Shown here in pieces: positions 1-7,179 of a stretch of DNA of 12,483 nt (position 1 is the first letter of the stretch; every line of letters starts with the position of its first letter). The notes below the pieces were generated by a model, which was given only the letters and a program-made list of their open reading frames with translations, searched no databases and was not told the origin of the DNA. The translations under genes were made by a program, and so were the position numbers. Origin of the DNA: Mesotoga sp. UBA6090 (GTDB taxonomy: Bacteria; Thermotogota; Thermotogae; Petrotogales; Kosmotogaceae); the NCBI RefSeq assembly GCF_002435945.1, contig NZ_DIXC01000032.1, positions 1 to 12,483 on the forward strand, given 5' to 3'.

Positions 1-129
1 TGGGTAAGAAACAAGTACAAGAAAAGGAGAGGCCTCACAAAAGCGGGTAAATGGCTCCAAGCTCTTGCTCGCAGGGAGCCTCATCTATTTGTACACTGGA
101 CAATGGGGATATTCTATATGGCTGGATAA
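1..129 (+). CDS. ltrA: Group II intron reverse transcriptase/maturase, C-terminal fragment
   Basis: The open frame from base 1 encodes 42 residues, starting WVRNKYKKRRGLTKAGKWL, and stops with TAA at 127-129. It resembles the C-terminal end of LtrA-type proteins: a basic K/R-rich stretch, then a WLQxLARREPxLFVHW motif and a short hydrophobic tail. The conserved 'F-x-H-W' near the end is typical of these maturases. The catalytic reverse transcriptase domain (YADD region) would lie upstream of the window. The stop is only three bases before domain V, so no DNA-binding or endonuclease domain follows. The protein would assist intron splicing and retrohoming. Whether the whole gene is intact cannot be judged here. 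Confidence 0.85.
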   Translation, partial: WVRNKYKKRRGLTKAGKWLQALARREPHLFVHWTMGIFYMAG

Positions 130-132
130 TGG

Positions 133-205
133 GAGCCGGATGAATCGAGAGGTTCAAGTCCGGTTCTGAGAGAGCCTGGGGGTGAAATCCCCCTGGGCTA
201 CTCAC
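133..205 (+). ncRNA. Group II intron ribozyme domains V and VI
   Basis: Domain V spans 133-166. Its lower helix pairs GAGCCGGA (133-140) with TCCGGTTC (159-166) and contains the catalytic AGC triad at 134-136. A short unpaired 3' segment (about 156-158) follows, and the upper helix GAATC/GGTTC (142-146 with 151-155) is capped by the GNRA tetraloop GAGA (147-150). Domain VI (about 171-200) is a GC-rich hairpin with GGGGG 178-182 paired to CCCCC 189-193, extended below by AGCC 173-176 and GGCT 196-199. The adenosine at 200 is a possible branch point, but this is not certain. All elements agree with the known consensus. Confidence 0.9.
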
Positions 206-624
206 CGAATTGAATTTCCTCTCATTAGGTTGTCTTCTTCTATGATGTCTGGGAGCATAGCGGCTGTTGCCGGGTCGAAAGAGATATCCAGCGTTGAGAC
301 TATTAGTTGAAAGACAAAGAGGAGTGTTATGGTTAGAGCTTCAATGTTTGCAAGGTATGCTATTGTCAGAATCGCGGCTCCTCTAGCAAAATCCATGTAT
401 ATCATGATAAGCTTGCGGTTGAATCTATCACCCAAGACTCCCGCTATCGGGCCGAAGAGTATTCTGGGGAGCATAGTAACAATAGAGAAAGTACCCATCA
501 TTGCCCCGGAGCCTGTAATATCGAGAATGTAAAGCGGGATTGCCAAAGCCTGGACACCACTTCCAATGAGCGAGACTAATCTTCCAGTTGTGAACAGCCA
601 GAAATTCCTCCCCAAACCTTTCAT
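202..624 (-). pseudogene. MFS transporter, N-terminal part, interrupted by the group II intron
   Basis: The frame starts with ATG at 622-624, four bases after a GAGGTGA ribosome binding site, and encodes 140 residues of a major facilitator superfamily permease. It has four likely membrane helices (about 8-30, 42-62, 73-92 and 96-116). The family signature between helices 2 and 3 is present as GVLGDRFNRK (residues 62-71). Full-length family members have about 400 residues and 12 helices. The reading ends in GNSIR, where the family normally continues (N-S-x-x-S region), because the sequence becomes group II intron DNA at about 205. The rest of the gene presumably lies beyond the intron, left of the window. 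With the intron antisense, the product would be truncated and non-functional. Substrate is unknown; the sequence style suggests a drug or siderophore exporter group. Confidence 0.85.
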
Positions 625-648
625 TGAATCACCTCAAATTCTGCACAC

Positions 649-678
649 TTGTATTGAATAATATCACAACCAATACAA
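649..678. promoter_or_regulatory. Inverted repeat, candidate operator of the MFS gene
   Basis: TTGTATTG (649-656) and CAATACAA (671-678) form a perfect 8-bp inverted repeat whose centres are about two helical turns apart. The repeat brackets the putative -10 element of the MFS promoter (658-663), a typical place for a dimeric repressor site. No regulator gene is adjacent in the window. Confidence 0.4.
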
Positions 679-687
679 CAAAATCAA
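658..687 (-). promoter_or_regulatory. Candidate sigma-A promoter of the MFS gene
   Basis: Read on the - strand, TTGATT (682-687 on +) and TATTAT (658-663 on +) are separated by 18 bases and lie about 35 bases upstream of the MFS start codon. They fit the bacterial housekeeping consensus reasonably well. The region is AT-rich, so chance matches are possible. Confidence 0.4.
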
Positions 688-1000
688 TAGTAAAATTAAT
701 AATTGTTATGTTTAAAAGAACAATACTTATGCGAATGAAGAATTTGTACTGTCAAACCCTAGACAATGAAAAATGCGACCGAAGATGAGTGAATAAACGG
801 CGGGAGTTCCTGAAGTTCGGGAATTTGGAAATGTGAATGAATGAATAAGTCATATAACTAATACTACTTGATCCGAGATTTAGGGAAGAGTATTCTTGAG
901 ATGTTGTTTCTGGCATGCATTTGAATCGCGCTTAGTGACATGTCTTCTTTTTGATAACAGCATGAAACAGGAAGATTTTCGAAACGCGTTTCAACACTAA
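688..1000. other. Intergenic stretch without a recognisable gene
   Basis: All three + frames carry several stops here and none shows a recognisable family. An open - strand frame at 864-1094 overlaps the acetyltransferase remnant in antisense and has no family resemblance. A GNAT protein of the neighbouring type would need about 60 more N-terminal residues in this stretch. No such sequence can be read, so the 5' end of that gene appears lost or scrambled. Confidence 0.5.
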
Positions 1001-1581
1001 AGAGAGATTTCCCCTCGGGGACCGGCTGGAAAAGACTTGTATGATATAAACTGCCTGATTGTAATATTGAACTATCAGAAGAGAGGGGTAGCAAAGAGTG
1101 TGATGTCTACCGCAATCGATATTGCAAGGAGTTTTTCAGGAAAAGGAATAGTTGCGTTTGGATACACGGATCCGAAATGGTACCTTCCAGTCCTGTTCTT
1201 TGAGAAGTTCGGTTACCAAGATCTCCAGAAACTGAGATGAGAGACTGATGATGCTTACTTTGTCTAGCAAACCTGAGATGCCGAAACAGATGGTGAGCAA
1301 GTATTCTTATGCTCCTGTTAAGGAGAAGATTGTGGTGGATCTCTTCTTCGACAATTCCTGTTCAATCAGTGAAATAGAGGCATACAGAGTTATGAGAGTT
1401 GTAGAGGAATTTGGAGGAGATGTCATTCTGAATACTCACGAAATTGAAGAGCAGGGGAGCCAAGGAAGAATTCGGATTGCCACGAGCGATTTTTATCAGT
1501 GGGAAGGAGATATTCTGGGGATATGAAGCTCCTGAGAGCGGAATAAGGGAAGCAACTGCTAATGCGATCAACTGTACTTAA
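1001..1581 (+). pseudogene. Decayed GNAT N-acetyltransferase with YoaP-like C-terminal domain
   Basis: Three consecutive frames together read as one protein of a GNAT family that carries a C-terminal YoaP-like domain. The segment from 1001 to about 1238 has the acetyl-CoA binding region (PRGPAGKDLYDINCLIV, then YQKRGVAKSVM as the R/Q-x-x-G-x-G/A loop) and ends in FFEKFGYQDL. Frame +1 from about 1248 to 1490 gives the YoaP-like part with VDLFFDNSC and RVVEEFGGDV. A further shift gives FISGKEIFWGYEAP and GIREA (1492-1578), ending in TAA at 1579-1581. Thus two frameshifts (about 1238-1248 and 1488-1495) and a stop at 998-1000 break the gene, and the N-terminal ~60 residues are missing. Acetyltransferase activity is very unlikely. 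The family assignment comes from recognisable motifs, not a search. Confidence 0.75.
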
Positions 1582-1860
1582 GTGTTTCATTCACCTTGGG
1601 GGAATCCTGGGGTAAGTCAACAAGAGATAAGAGATCAGATATATGAAGACAAGGAAATTGTGCTCGAATATTGCGTTCTTCGATAAATTCTATGGTCAAT
1701 CCCTGTGATCTTCTTAGAGACAAAACGACCTTGTGGAAAAAACTCAACTTCTAATTAAACGGTGAAACAAAGAGACTCTTCGAATCACTTCATATTGGAG
1801 GTGCCCATCATATAATAGTGGAGACACAGTATCGGCATTTACTGAGAGTATATGTTTTGC
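1582..1860 (+). promoter_or_regulatory. Intergenic region with a candidate -10 element for the DUF427 gene
   Basis: No coding frame of substance is visible. A perfect TATAAT lies at 1811-1816, about 57 bases before the DUF427 start codon on the + strand, which would give a leader of about 50 bases. No good -35 hexamer occurs 16-18 bases upstream, so the promoter call rests on the -10 element only. The rest of the stretch shows no repeat, RNA gene or terminator that I can support. Confidence 0.35.
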
Positions 1861-1872
1861 GAGGTGATACCT

Positions 1873-2151
1873 ATGACGGCAATTTGGAAGGGAAAAGTCA
1901 TTGCAGATAGTGACCAGACAATCGTAATTGAGGGTAATCATTACTTTCCTCCGTGGACAGTAAACAGAGATTTCCTTGAACATAGCGATTTCACTACCAT
2001 ATGCCACTGGAAGGGTGAAGCTCACTATTACAACATCATTGTCGACGGCGAAAAAAACGAAAATGCGGCCTGGTACTATCCCGAACCTATGGAAAAGGCA
2101 ACAAACATCAAGAATTACCTGGCCTTTTGGAAGGGTGTCAAGGTTGAATGA
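1873..2151 (+). CDS. DUF427 domain protein
   Basis: This intact 92-residue protein matches the small DUF427 family in length and layout. It opens with MTAIWKGKVIADSDQTIVIEG, contains GNHYFPP (21-27), a CHWKGEA segment (44-50; the family usually has C-P-W-K-G), VDGE (57-60), then AAWYYPEP (65-72) and a closing AFWKGVKVE. The function of the family is not established. Its compact beta-rich fold suggests a small cytosolic enzyme or ligand-binding protein. The ATG at 1873 is preferred over an in-frame ATG at 1852 because GAGGTGA (1861-1867) sits five bases before it and the protein then starts where family members do. It is a single-gene unit ending at a strong terminator. Confidence 0.88.
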   Translation: MTAIWKGKVIADSDQTIVIEGNHYFPPWTVNRDFLEHSDFTTICHWKGEAHYYNIIVDGEKNENAAWYYPEPMEKATNIKNYLAFWKGVKVE

Positions 2152-2170
2152 GCAAGTTATGTGAAAGGAA

Positions 2171-2194
2171 AAGCGATGCCGGTAGGCATCGCTT
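2171..2194. terminator. Bidirectional intrinsic terminator between DUF427 and tctA
   Basis: AAGCGATGCC (2171-2180) and GGCATCGCTT (2185-2194) form a perfect 10-bp stem with a GGTA loop. On the + strand it is followed by ATTTTA, on the - strand by TTTTCC. It lies 20 bases after the DUF427 stop and 20 bases after the tctA stop on the opposite strand, so it can serve both convergent transcripts. Confidence 0.85.
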
Positions 2195-2213
2195 ATTTTA
2201 CTATCTCCTTGCA

Positions 2214-3710
2214 TCACTCTTCCTTCTTGTTTTTCGAAAAGGCCTTCTTTAGTAGGTCAAGAGCAGGACCACCAAGAAAGACTAGAACTATCAGAATGAA
2301 AAGAACAAGTGAGATCGGTCTTGTGAAAAACTGATCCATGCTTCCTCCTGTTTTGATAAGTCCAACTCTTAGATTGTCCTCTACCATAGGGCCTAGAATC
2401 AAGCCGAGTATCATCGGAGCCAACGGAACAGACAGTCTTTCAAACATAAATCCAATGAAGCCAAATAGCAACATCACATAGATATCGAAATAACTGTTCC
2501 TGATTGCGAACGATCCGATCATAGAAAAAAGGACGACTGCAGTCAAAACAACGCTTGTTTTCATCTTCAGAACGAACGCAAATGCTTTGATTCCAAGATA
2601 GCCGATTGGTATAAGCAAGATATTTGCCAGGATTGCAATACTAAATACTCCGTTTACCAAATCGGGCGATTCGATGAATATCAATGGACCGGGTTTCAGA
2701 CCGTACATGAGCATCGCTCCGAGAACTATTGCTGTAATAGTATCTCCTGGAACGCCGAAGACAAGGGCGGGAATCCATGTCCCACCAAGGGCTGCATTGT
2801 TCGCGCTTGTTGGAGCAATTACTCCCTTGATATTTCCCTTACCAAAGTCTTCACTGTTTCTTGAAGTCTTCTTCTCAACGCCGTAGGCCACCCACGACGC
2901 AATGTCTGCTCCAGCTCCGGGAAGAGCTCCCACGAAAGTACCGACAAATGCAGACTTAATAAGCGTCCACTTGTTCTGCCAGATTATTCGAAGAGCTTCG
3001 AGCGGAGATATCTTCACTTTCTCGGTGATAGGAGGCAGCTGGAGCTTAGAGGCGCCCTGCTGAACACGTTTCAGCACCTCGGAGATTCCGAATAAGCCTA
3101 TCATAACCGGGATAAAGCCGAGACCATCCATTAGCTCAATATTGCTGAATGTATATCTTGGGAAGCCGGTTGTAACATCTATTCCAATAGTGGAAATTGC
3201 CAAACCAAGTACTGCAGAAGTAAGCCCTTTCACCATATTTCCTTTGCTGAGAACTGCACTCATGCTGAGGCCAAAAAGACCGAGCCAGAAGTATTCAAAG
3301 TTAGTGAATTGAAGAGCAAAGTTTGCCAGAGGCGGCGCAACCAATATCAGTAGCAGTATCCCTATCAATCCTCCAATTGCCGAGCAAAAGAGATCCAGGG
3401 TGAGTGCCAGAGATCCTTTACCCTTCTTAGCCAACTCAAATCCATCGAGAGCGGCAGCTCCAGAAGCAGGCGTTCCCGGGATTCTTAGAAATGTAGCGGG
3501 AATATCACCCGAAAAAATAGAAGTAAATGAAACTCCGAGGACCATTCCAAGACCGGCGAGAGGAGTCATGTAGTAACTGATCGGAATTATCAAAGCCACG
3601 GCCATTGTTGCCGTAAGTCCAGGTAGACCACCTACGAAAATTCCAAACGTCATTGCCATGAGGACTGGGAAGATAACGTCAGGGCTGAAGACTGCTAATA
3701 CTGCGTCCAT
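2214..3710 (-). CDS. tctA: Tripartite tricarboxylate-type transporter, large membrane subunit TctA
   Basis: The 498-residue protein is a TctA-family permease of typical length (about 500) with roughly 12 hydrophobic segments, and works with TctB and periplasmic TctC to import a carboxylate driven by an ion gradient. The two inverted-repeat signature motifs are visible: GGLPGLTATM (residues 27-36) and GALPGAGADIASW (261-273). Other family blocks are FSGDIPATFLRIPGTPAS (66-83) and FGVPGDTITAIVLGA (318-332). The tail is short and basic (KKAFSKNKKEE). A TTG 18 bases upstream is in frame, but the ATG at 3708-3710 has AGGGGGTGA four bases before it, which also contains the tctB stop, so it is the likely start. 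It is the last gene of the operon. The substrate cannot be read from the sequence; the neighbours point to a sugar acid. Confidence 0.95.
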   Translation of the reverse strand: MDAVLAVFSPDVIFPVLMAMTFGIFVGGLPGLTATMAVALIIPISYYMTPLAGLGMVLGVSFTSIFSGDIPATFLRIPGTPASGAAALDGFELAKKGKGSLALTLDLFCSAIGGLIGILLLILVAPPLANFALQFTNFEYFWLGLFGLSMSAVLSKGNMVKGLTSAVLGLAISTIGIDVTTGFPRYTFSNIELMDGLGFIPVMIGLFGISEVLKRVQQGASKLQLPPITEKVKISPLEALRIIWQNKWTLIKSAFVGTFVGALPGAGADIASWVAYGVEKKTSRNSEDFGKGNIKGVIAPTSANNAALGGTWIPALVFGVPGDTITAIVLGAMLMYGLKPGPLIFIESPDLVNGVFSIAILANILLIPIGYLGIKAFAFVLKMKTSVVLTAVVLFSMIGSFAIRNSYFDIYVMLLFGFIGFMFERLSVPLAPMILGLILGPMVEDNLRVGLIKTGGSMDQFFTRPISLVLFILIVLVFLGGPALDLLKKAFSKNKKEE

Positions 3711-3714
3711 CTGT

Positions 3715-4212
3715 TCACCCCCTGACAATGTTCATGATTATTCCTTCTGGAAGAGGAATTCTGAACAAAGTGCCAAAAACGAGAAAGATCATAACTGCAA
3801 GTATTGTTGAATATATGATTGAGCGAAGAACTTTCACATTTAGAACGATCATCAAAATCGATGACACAATTATTGTCCCAAGAATGAAGCCCAAAAACTC
3901 GATAATCGGCACAAAGAAAACAATCGATGCAATTACCGCAACAATATTCTTAATTCCCTCAAGAGTGAATTTTTCCTCAAAAGCAATAGCTGAATCCTTT
4001 GGTAACTTCTTCATCTTTATCATCACAGCGCTCTTAATGATGAAGTAAATGCCGAAGATTATCAGAATCACAGCCAGAGTAAAAGGAAAAAACTTTGGAC
4101 CGGGAAGAGTCTCTCCTCTTATCTTATACGCCGGAAAGGACCAGCCGAAGTAGAATATTAGTGCAGCAAGCAAAATAAGAAACACCCCGAATAGAATATT
4201 CTTGACATTCAT
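3715..4212 (-). CDS. tctB: Tripartite tricarboxylate-type transporter, small membrane subunit TctB
   Basis: This 165-residue integral membrane protein has about four hydrophobic segments: one near the N-terminus ending in FYFGWSFP, one with PFTLAVILIIFGIYFII, and a pair in the C-terminal half rich in I, V and L. This matches the small TctB subunit, which assembles with TctA. The ATG at 4210-4212 follows GGGGTGA by four bases and is preferred to the in-frame TTG at 4231-4233. Its stop lies four bases before the tctA start, so the two subunits are probably translationally coupled. TctB is poorly conserved in sequence; the call rests on size, hydrophobicity and position between tctC and tctA. 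Confidence 0.92.
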   Translation of the reverse strand: MNVKNILFGVFLILLAALIFYFGWSFPAYKIRGETLPGPKFFPFTLAVILIIFGIYFIIKSAVMIKMKKLPKDSAIAFEEKFTLEGIKNIVAVIASIVFFVPIIEFLGFILGTIIVSSILMIVLNVKVLRSIIYSTILAVMIFLVFGTLFRIPLPEGIIMNIVRG

Positions 4213-4241
4213 TAAATCACCCCAATTACTCAAATAGAAGG

Positions 4242-4260
4242 GGCGGCCCGACGGGCCGCC
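4242..4260 (-). promoter_or_regulatory. GC-rich intercistronic hairpin between tctC and tctB
   Basis: GGCGGCCC (4242-4249) and GGGCCGCC (4253-4260) form a perfect 8-bp, all-GC stem with a three-base loop. It sits 15 bases after the tctC stop and about 30 bases before the tctB start. On the - strand it is followed by CCTTCTATTT, a poor T-tract, so it is probably a leaky terminator or an mRNA-stabilising element rather than a full stop. Such elements commonly let the binding protein be made in excess over the permease. Confidence 0.6.
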
Positions 4261-4275
4261 TGCTGTTGGCAGAAC

Positions 4276-5232
4276 TTATTCGATATACCCTCCGAGTTCG
4301 AGGACTTCTTTCCATGCGCTGTCCTGCTGCTTCGCGAATTCGTAGAACTCGACGCCGTTTCGTATCTTTATTCCAAATCCGTTTGTTGCCATGAACTCTG
4401 CAAATGCGTCGGAGTTTGCAATTTTCAAAACCTCAGTCTCAAGTATCGCCTTGACCTCGTCTGGAGTACCAACGGGAACCGCGATGCCTCTCCACGTACC
4501 TGCAGACCAGTTTATTCCCTGTTCCTTGAGAGTCGAAACATTGGGGAACTTACCCAATCTTTCATCCGACATCACTGCAAGAGCCTTCAGCTGACCACTC
4601 TCTAGTTGAGAAGCTGCTTCCGCTATCGAGCATGTAATAACATCGACGTGTCCGCCAAGTAGTTCGATTATCGATGCTGCGGCGCCCGTTGTCGGGACCC
4701 ATGTTACAGAATCAATGGGAACGCCCGCTTCATTGAACATGCCAATTCTGGCGAGGTCCCATATTGAAGCGGCACTTGAGCCGGAGAAGAAGAACTCATT
4801 CGGATTGGCCTTGATATCGGCGAGCAGTTCTTGGATATCATTCCATGGGGCATCGGCCGCAACGATAACACCTGCCGCGTCTTCGTTGAACTGTGCAATG
4901 TACTCGAAGTCTTCATAGGATATGGTTGTCAGTCCTAGCCAGTGCATGTTGGCTATCTCCAGAGTTACAAGAGTAATAGTATAGCCATCTGGCGCCGCAT
5001 ACACTCCTGCGCTATGACCGACTGCTCCGCCGCCACCGGTTCTGTTTACGACTGTAAATGGTTGGCCAAGAGCCTTGCTGAGCTCATTAGCCACGTATCT
5101 GGCAACTCTATCAGTTCCACCGCCTGCACCCCAGGGGCAGATAACCGACACGGGCTTTCTGGGATAGTCAACGCCAAATGCTAGCGATGAAGCAATCAAA
5201 GCGATGACTAAGAAAACTAGAAATTTCCTCAC
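4276..5232 (-). CDS. tctC: Tripartite tricarboxylate-type transporter, periplasmic binding protein TctC
   Basis: The 318-residue product is a TctC/Bug-family solute receptor. It starts with a classic signal peptide: MRKF, a hydrophobic core to about residue 17, then SSLAFG, with cleavage likely near residues 17-20. The mature part opens with YPRKPVSVICPWGAGGGTD (23-41), the hallmark start of this family, followed by GGGGAVGHS (67-75), the loop contributing to ligand carboxylate binding. The start is taken as the GTG at 5230-5232, six bases after GGAGGTG; a GTG at 5239-5241 overlaps the ribosome binding site itself and is unlikely. It lies 12 bases after the kinase gene and first among the transporter genes, as is common. 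Known Bug proteins bind mono- to tricarboxylates; a sugar acid ligand is inferred from the operon. Confidence 0.95.
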   Translation of the reverse strand: MRKFLVFLVIALIASSLAFGVDYPRKPVSVICPWGAGGGTDRVARYVANELSKALGQPFTVVNRTGGGGAVGHSAGVYAAPDGYTITLVTLEIANMHWLGLTTISYEDFEYIAQFNEDAAGVIVAADAPWNDIQELLADIKANPNEFFFSGSSAASIWDLARIGMFNEAGVPIDSVTWVPTTGAAASIIELLGGHVDVITCSIAEAASQLESGQLKALAVMSDERLGKFPNVSTLKEQGINWSAGTWRGIAVPVGTPDEVKAILETEVLKIANSDAFAEFMATNGFGIKIRNGVEFYEFAKQQDSAWKEVLELGGYIE

Positions 5233-5244
5233 AAAAAACACCTC

Positions 5245-6192
5245 CTATTGAGTAACAGGGTTTCCCCCAAGAAAATCGAGAACCTGTTTCTTAGACGGTT
5301 GTCCTTCTGTAGAACCAGTTTTAGTACAAGTCAATGCCGCGGCCGAAAGTGCAAACTGAAGGGAATCTTCCACATCCCTGTCTTCCAGGTAACAGCACAG
5401 TAAGGATGCTGTAAATGTGTCTCCTGCACCAACTGTGTCAGCTACTTCAACCTTCTTTGCTTTGCCCTTCACGCTTCTCTTTCTGGTCGCTATGACCGCT
5501 CCCTTTACTCCACACCTGAGGGCGACTATTTTGGGGCCGAGTTCTAAAAGGGAATTGGCAGCATCGTCTGGATTGCCCTTCATGCCTAGCACCTCTTGCT
5601 CGTCATCGTTTAGAGAGACTATATCGGCATAATTTGAAATAACACTAAGATATATTGATTTCGCAAGATCTCTCGACCAGAGTTTACTGCGATAATTCAA
5701 ATCGAATGAGATAACCGCGCCATTCTCTCTTGCCCTATTCATGAGCGCAAAACTCGCTTCGAGACACTGTCTACTGATCGCCTGAGAAACTCCGCTTAGG
5801 TGAAGGATCTTAACTCCGTCAAGATCAACTGATTCTGCGTCTTCTGTGCTGTATGTACTTGCGGCCGCGTCTTTTCTCCTATAAATAAACTCATGTCCTT
5901 CACCAGTAAAGCTAGCAAAATACACTCCGGTTAGACGAGTAGTATCGACGATGACGTTGGTCGTGTCAACACTGTGTGATCTCCAGAGATCGATAAAACC
6001 TTCTCCAAAAGCATCGTTCCCAACTCTAGTAATATAGCCTGAGGAATGACCGAGCTTTGAAATTCCAAGAGCCACATTTGAGGTGTCTCCTCCCCAGGTC
6101 ATGTCGAACTCACCGGCCTTGGAAAGACTCCGTCTATCTTTGCTATAGAATGCTGCAAGAGGTTCACCAAAACTCAGGACTTCTGGTTTCAC
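5245..6192 (-). CDS. PfkB-family sugar kinase, KDG kinase-like (second kinase of operon)
   Basis: The 315-residue protein is a complete ribokinase/PfkB-fold kinase. It shows GGDTSNVA (residues 34-41, substrate-binding glycine region), IYRRKDAAAS (103-112), FDLNYRSKLW (163-172) and the C-terminal signature DTVGAGDTF (252-260), with D258 the likely catalytic base and the GAGD loop forming the anion hole. The Y-R pair in the 103-106 region and the arginine of D-x-N-Y-R are features of 2-keto-3-deoxygluconate kinases, so phosphorylation of a 2-keto-3-deoxy sugar acid with ATP is the best guess; other sugar-acid substrates are possible. The GTG start at 6190-6192 follows GAGGTGA, which overlaps the TGA of the upstream kinase gene, so the two are tightly coupled. 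The stop overlaps the tctC ribosome binding site. Confidence 0.88.
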   Translation of the reverse strand: MKPEVLSFGEPLAAFYSKDRRSLSKAGEFDMTWGGDTSNVALGISKLGHSSGYITRVGNDAFGEGFIDLWRSHSVDTTNVIVDTTRLTGVYFASFTGEGHEFIYRRKDAAASTYSTEDAESVDLDGVKILHLSGVSQAISRQCLEASFALMNRARENGAVISFDLNYRSKLWSRDLAKSIYLSVISNYADIVSLNDDEQEVLGMKGNPDDAANSLLELGPKIVALRCGVKGAVIATRKRSVKGKAKKVEVADTVGAGDTFTASLLCCYLEDRDVEDSLQFALSAAALTCTKTGSTEGQPSKKQVLDFLGGNPVTQ

Positions 6193-6196
6193 ACAA

Positions 6197-7168
6197 TCAC
6201 CTCAGTAGCCTCTTCTCGCCTGCACCGTGTACACTAAGGAAGGTTTCAATTGCTTGCCAGTCGGGCAAAGGTTCAATATCGCCCTTCAAGCTGACCGTTA
6301 TCGCGCCGGCGACATTCGCATATCGAAGCGAATCTTCAATGCTTTTCCCCTGAAGGTAACTTGCGAGGAAGGCTCCATCACAGGCGTCGCCCGCCCCCAG
6401 TTCATCTATCACCGGGACCTTGTATGAAGGCATTGAATATCTCTTACCATTTACTAAGGCTTCCACTCCGTCGGAGCCCTTCTTGAAAACGGCTATTTCG
6501 GCAGATTGCGCCTTCTTTACGATCTCTTCTCTCGCTTTTTCCGTATCGTCGCCAAACAACATTGCCAAATCGCCGGCACCGGTGAAGAGAATGTTTGCTT
6601 CTCGAATAAATGGGTCTAATATCTTCATCGCGTTTTCACGCGTCTTGAGCAGATTGATCCTTATGTTGGTATCAAAAGCGACTTGAGCTCCATGTTTCTT
6701 TGCGAGCTCAACACTCCTCAAAGCAGCTTCATTGCAGCTTTCACTAAGAGCGGGAGTTATTCCACTTACCAGAAAGAGATCCACACCCTCAAAATATTTG
6801 TCTCTCAAGTTATCCGGGCCAAAATGTGCAGCAGCCGAGCCTTTTCTATAGTAATAGACCATAGTCTTGTCCGGCACAGGATAGCTTCTCTGGACGAAGT
6901 ACACAGCGGTTGGGTTGGCATGGTCTTGAACGATACCGTCCGTTTCTACTCCTTCTAATCGGAGCGAGTCGATTATAACCTTTCCGAACTCATCCGCTCC
7001 AACGGCAGTCAGGAATGAACATCCTATTCCCAATCGCTGCATCTGGATAATCGTGTTCGCTTCAGAACCTGCCACATGTCTTTCAAAAAGAGTCTGAAAA
7101 CGAAGAGCCCCCTTTTCGGTTGGGTTCATCTGCACCATTATTTCTCCAAGCCCGAGAGCTCTCTTCAT
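6197..7168 (-). CDS. PfkB-family sugar kinase, KDG kinase-like (first kinase of operon)
   Basis: The 323-residue intact kinase has the ribokinase-fold motifs AGSEANT (33-39), YYYRKGSAAA (105-114), FDTNIR (165-170) and DELGAGDACDGAF (255-267), with D261 the likely catalytic base. The Y-x-R-K-x-S-A-A segment is characteristic of 2-keto-3-deoxygluconate kinases. It differs clearly from the adjacent kinase: E-A-N instead of T-S-N in the first motif, N-I-R instead of N-Y-R, and a long Y-P-V-P insertion around residues 96-100. It is therefore not a recent tandem copy and may act on a related but different sugar acid. The ATG at 7166-7168 is preferred to the TTG just before it, because GGGGGTGA precedes it by four bases. 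Its ribosome binding site overlaps the stop of the aldolase gene. Confidence 0.88.
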   Translation of the reverse strand: MKRALGLGEIMVQMNPTEKGALRFQTLFERHVAGSEANTIIQMQRLGIGCSFLTAVGADEFGKVIIDSLRLEGVETDGIVQDHANPTAVYFVQRSYPVPDKTMVYYYRKGSAAAHFGPDNLRDKYFEGVDLFLVSGITPALSESCNEAALRSVELAKKHGAQVAFDTNIRINLLKTRENAMKILDPFIREANILFTGAGDLAMLFGDDTEKAREEIVKKAQSAEIAVFKKGSDGVEALVNGKRYSMPSYKVPVIDELGAGDACDGAFLASYLQGKSIEDSLRYANVAGAITVSLKGDIEPLPDWQAIETFLSVHGAGEKRLLR

Positions 7169-7179
7169 CAATTCACCCC

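Larger units (their letters stand above)
1..205 (+). mobile_element. Group II intron, 3' end (5' part outside window)
   Basis: The stretch holds, in the canonical order, the C-terminus of an intron-encoded reverse transcriptase/maturase, a 34-nt domain V and a GC-rich domain VI hairpin. It then switches abruptly to the reading frame of an MFS transporter on the opposite strand. The last two intron bases are taken as AC at 204-205, fitting the rule that group II introns end in AY. The stop codon that ends the MFS frame (TCA on + at 202-204) lies in the intron, which supports the boundary. The visible protein ends right after the maturase (X/D) part with no HNH endonuclease domain, as in En-less bacterial lineages. 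The intron is antisense to the interrupted gene, so it cannot be spliced out of that gene's mRNA. Confidence 0.9.

Noticed and set aside
864..1094. 76-codon open frame on the - strand
   Set aside because: It overlaps the GNAT remnant in antisense, has no family resemblance and lacks a convincing ribosome binding site.
1744..2217. 157-codon open frame on the - strand
   Set aside because: It is the antisense shadow of the DUF427 gene and runs through the bidirectional terminator; the composition is not protein-like.
3708..3728. TTG start that would make tctA overlap tctB
   Set aside because: The ATG at 3708-3710 has a strong ribosome binding site directly upstream, which would fall inside the gene if TTG were used.
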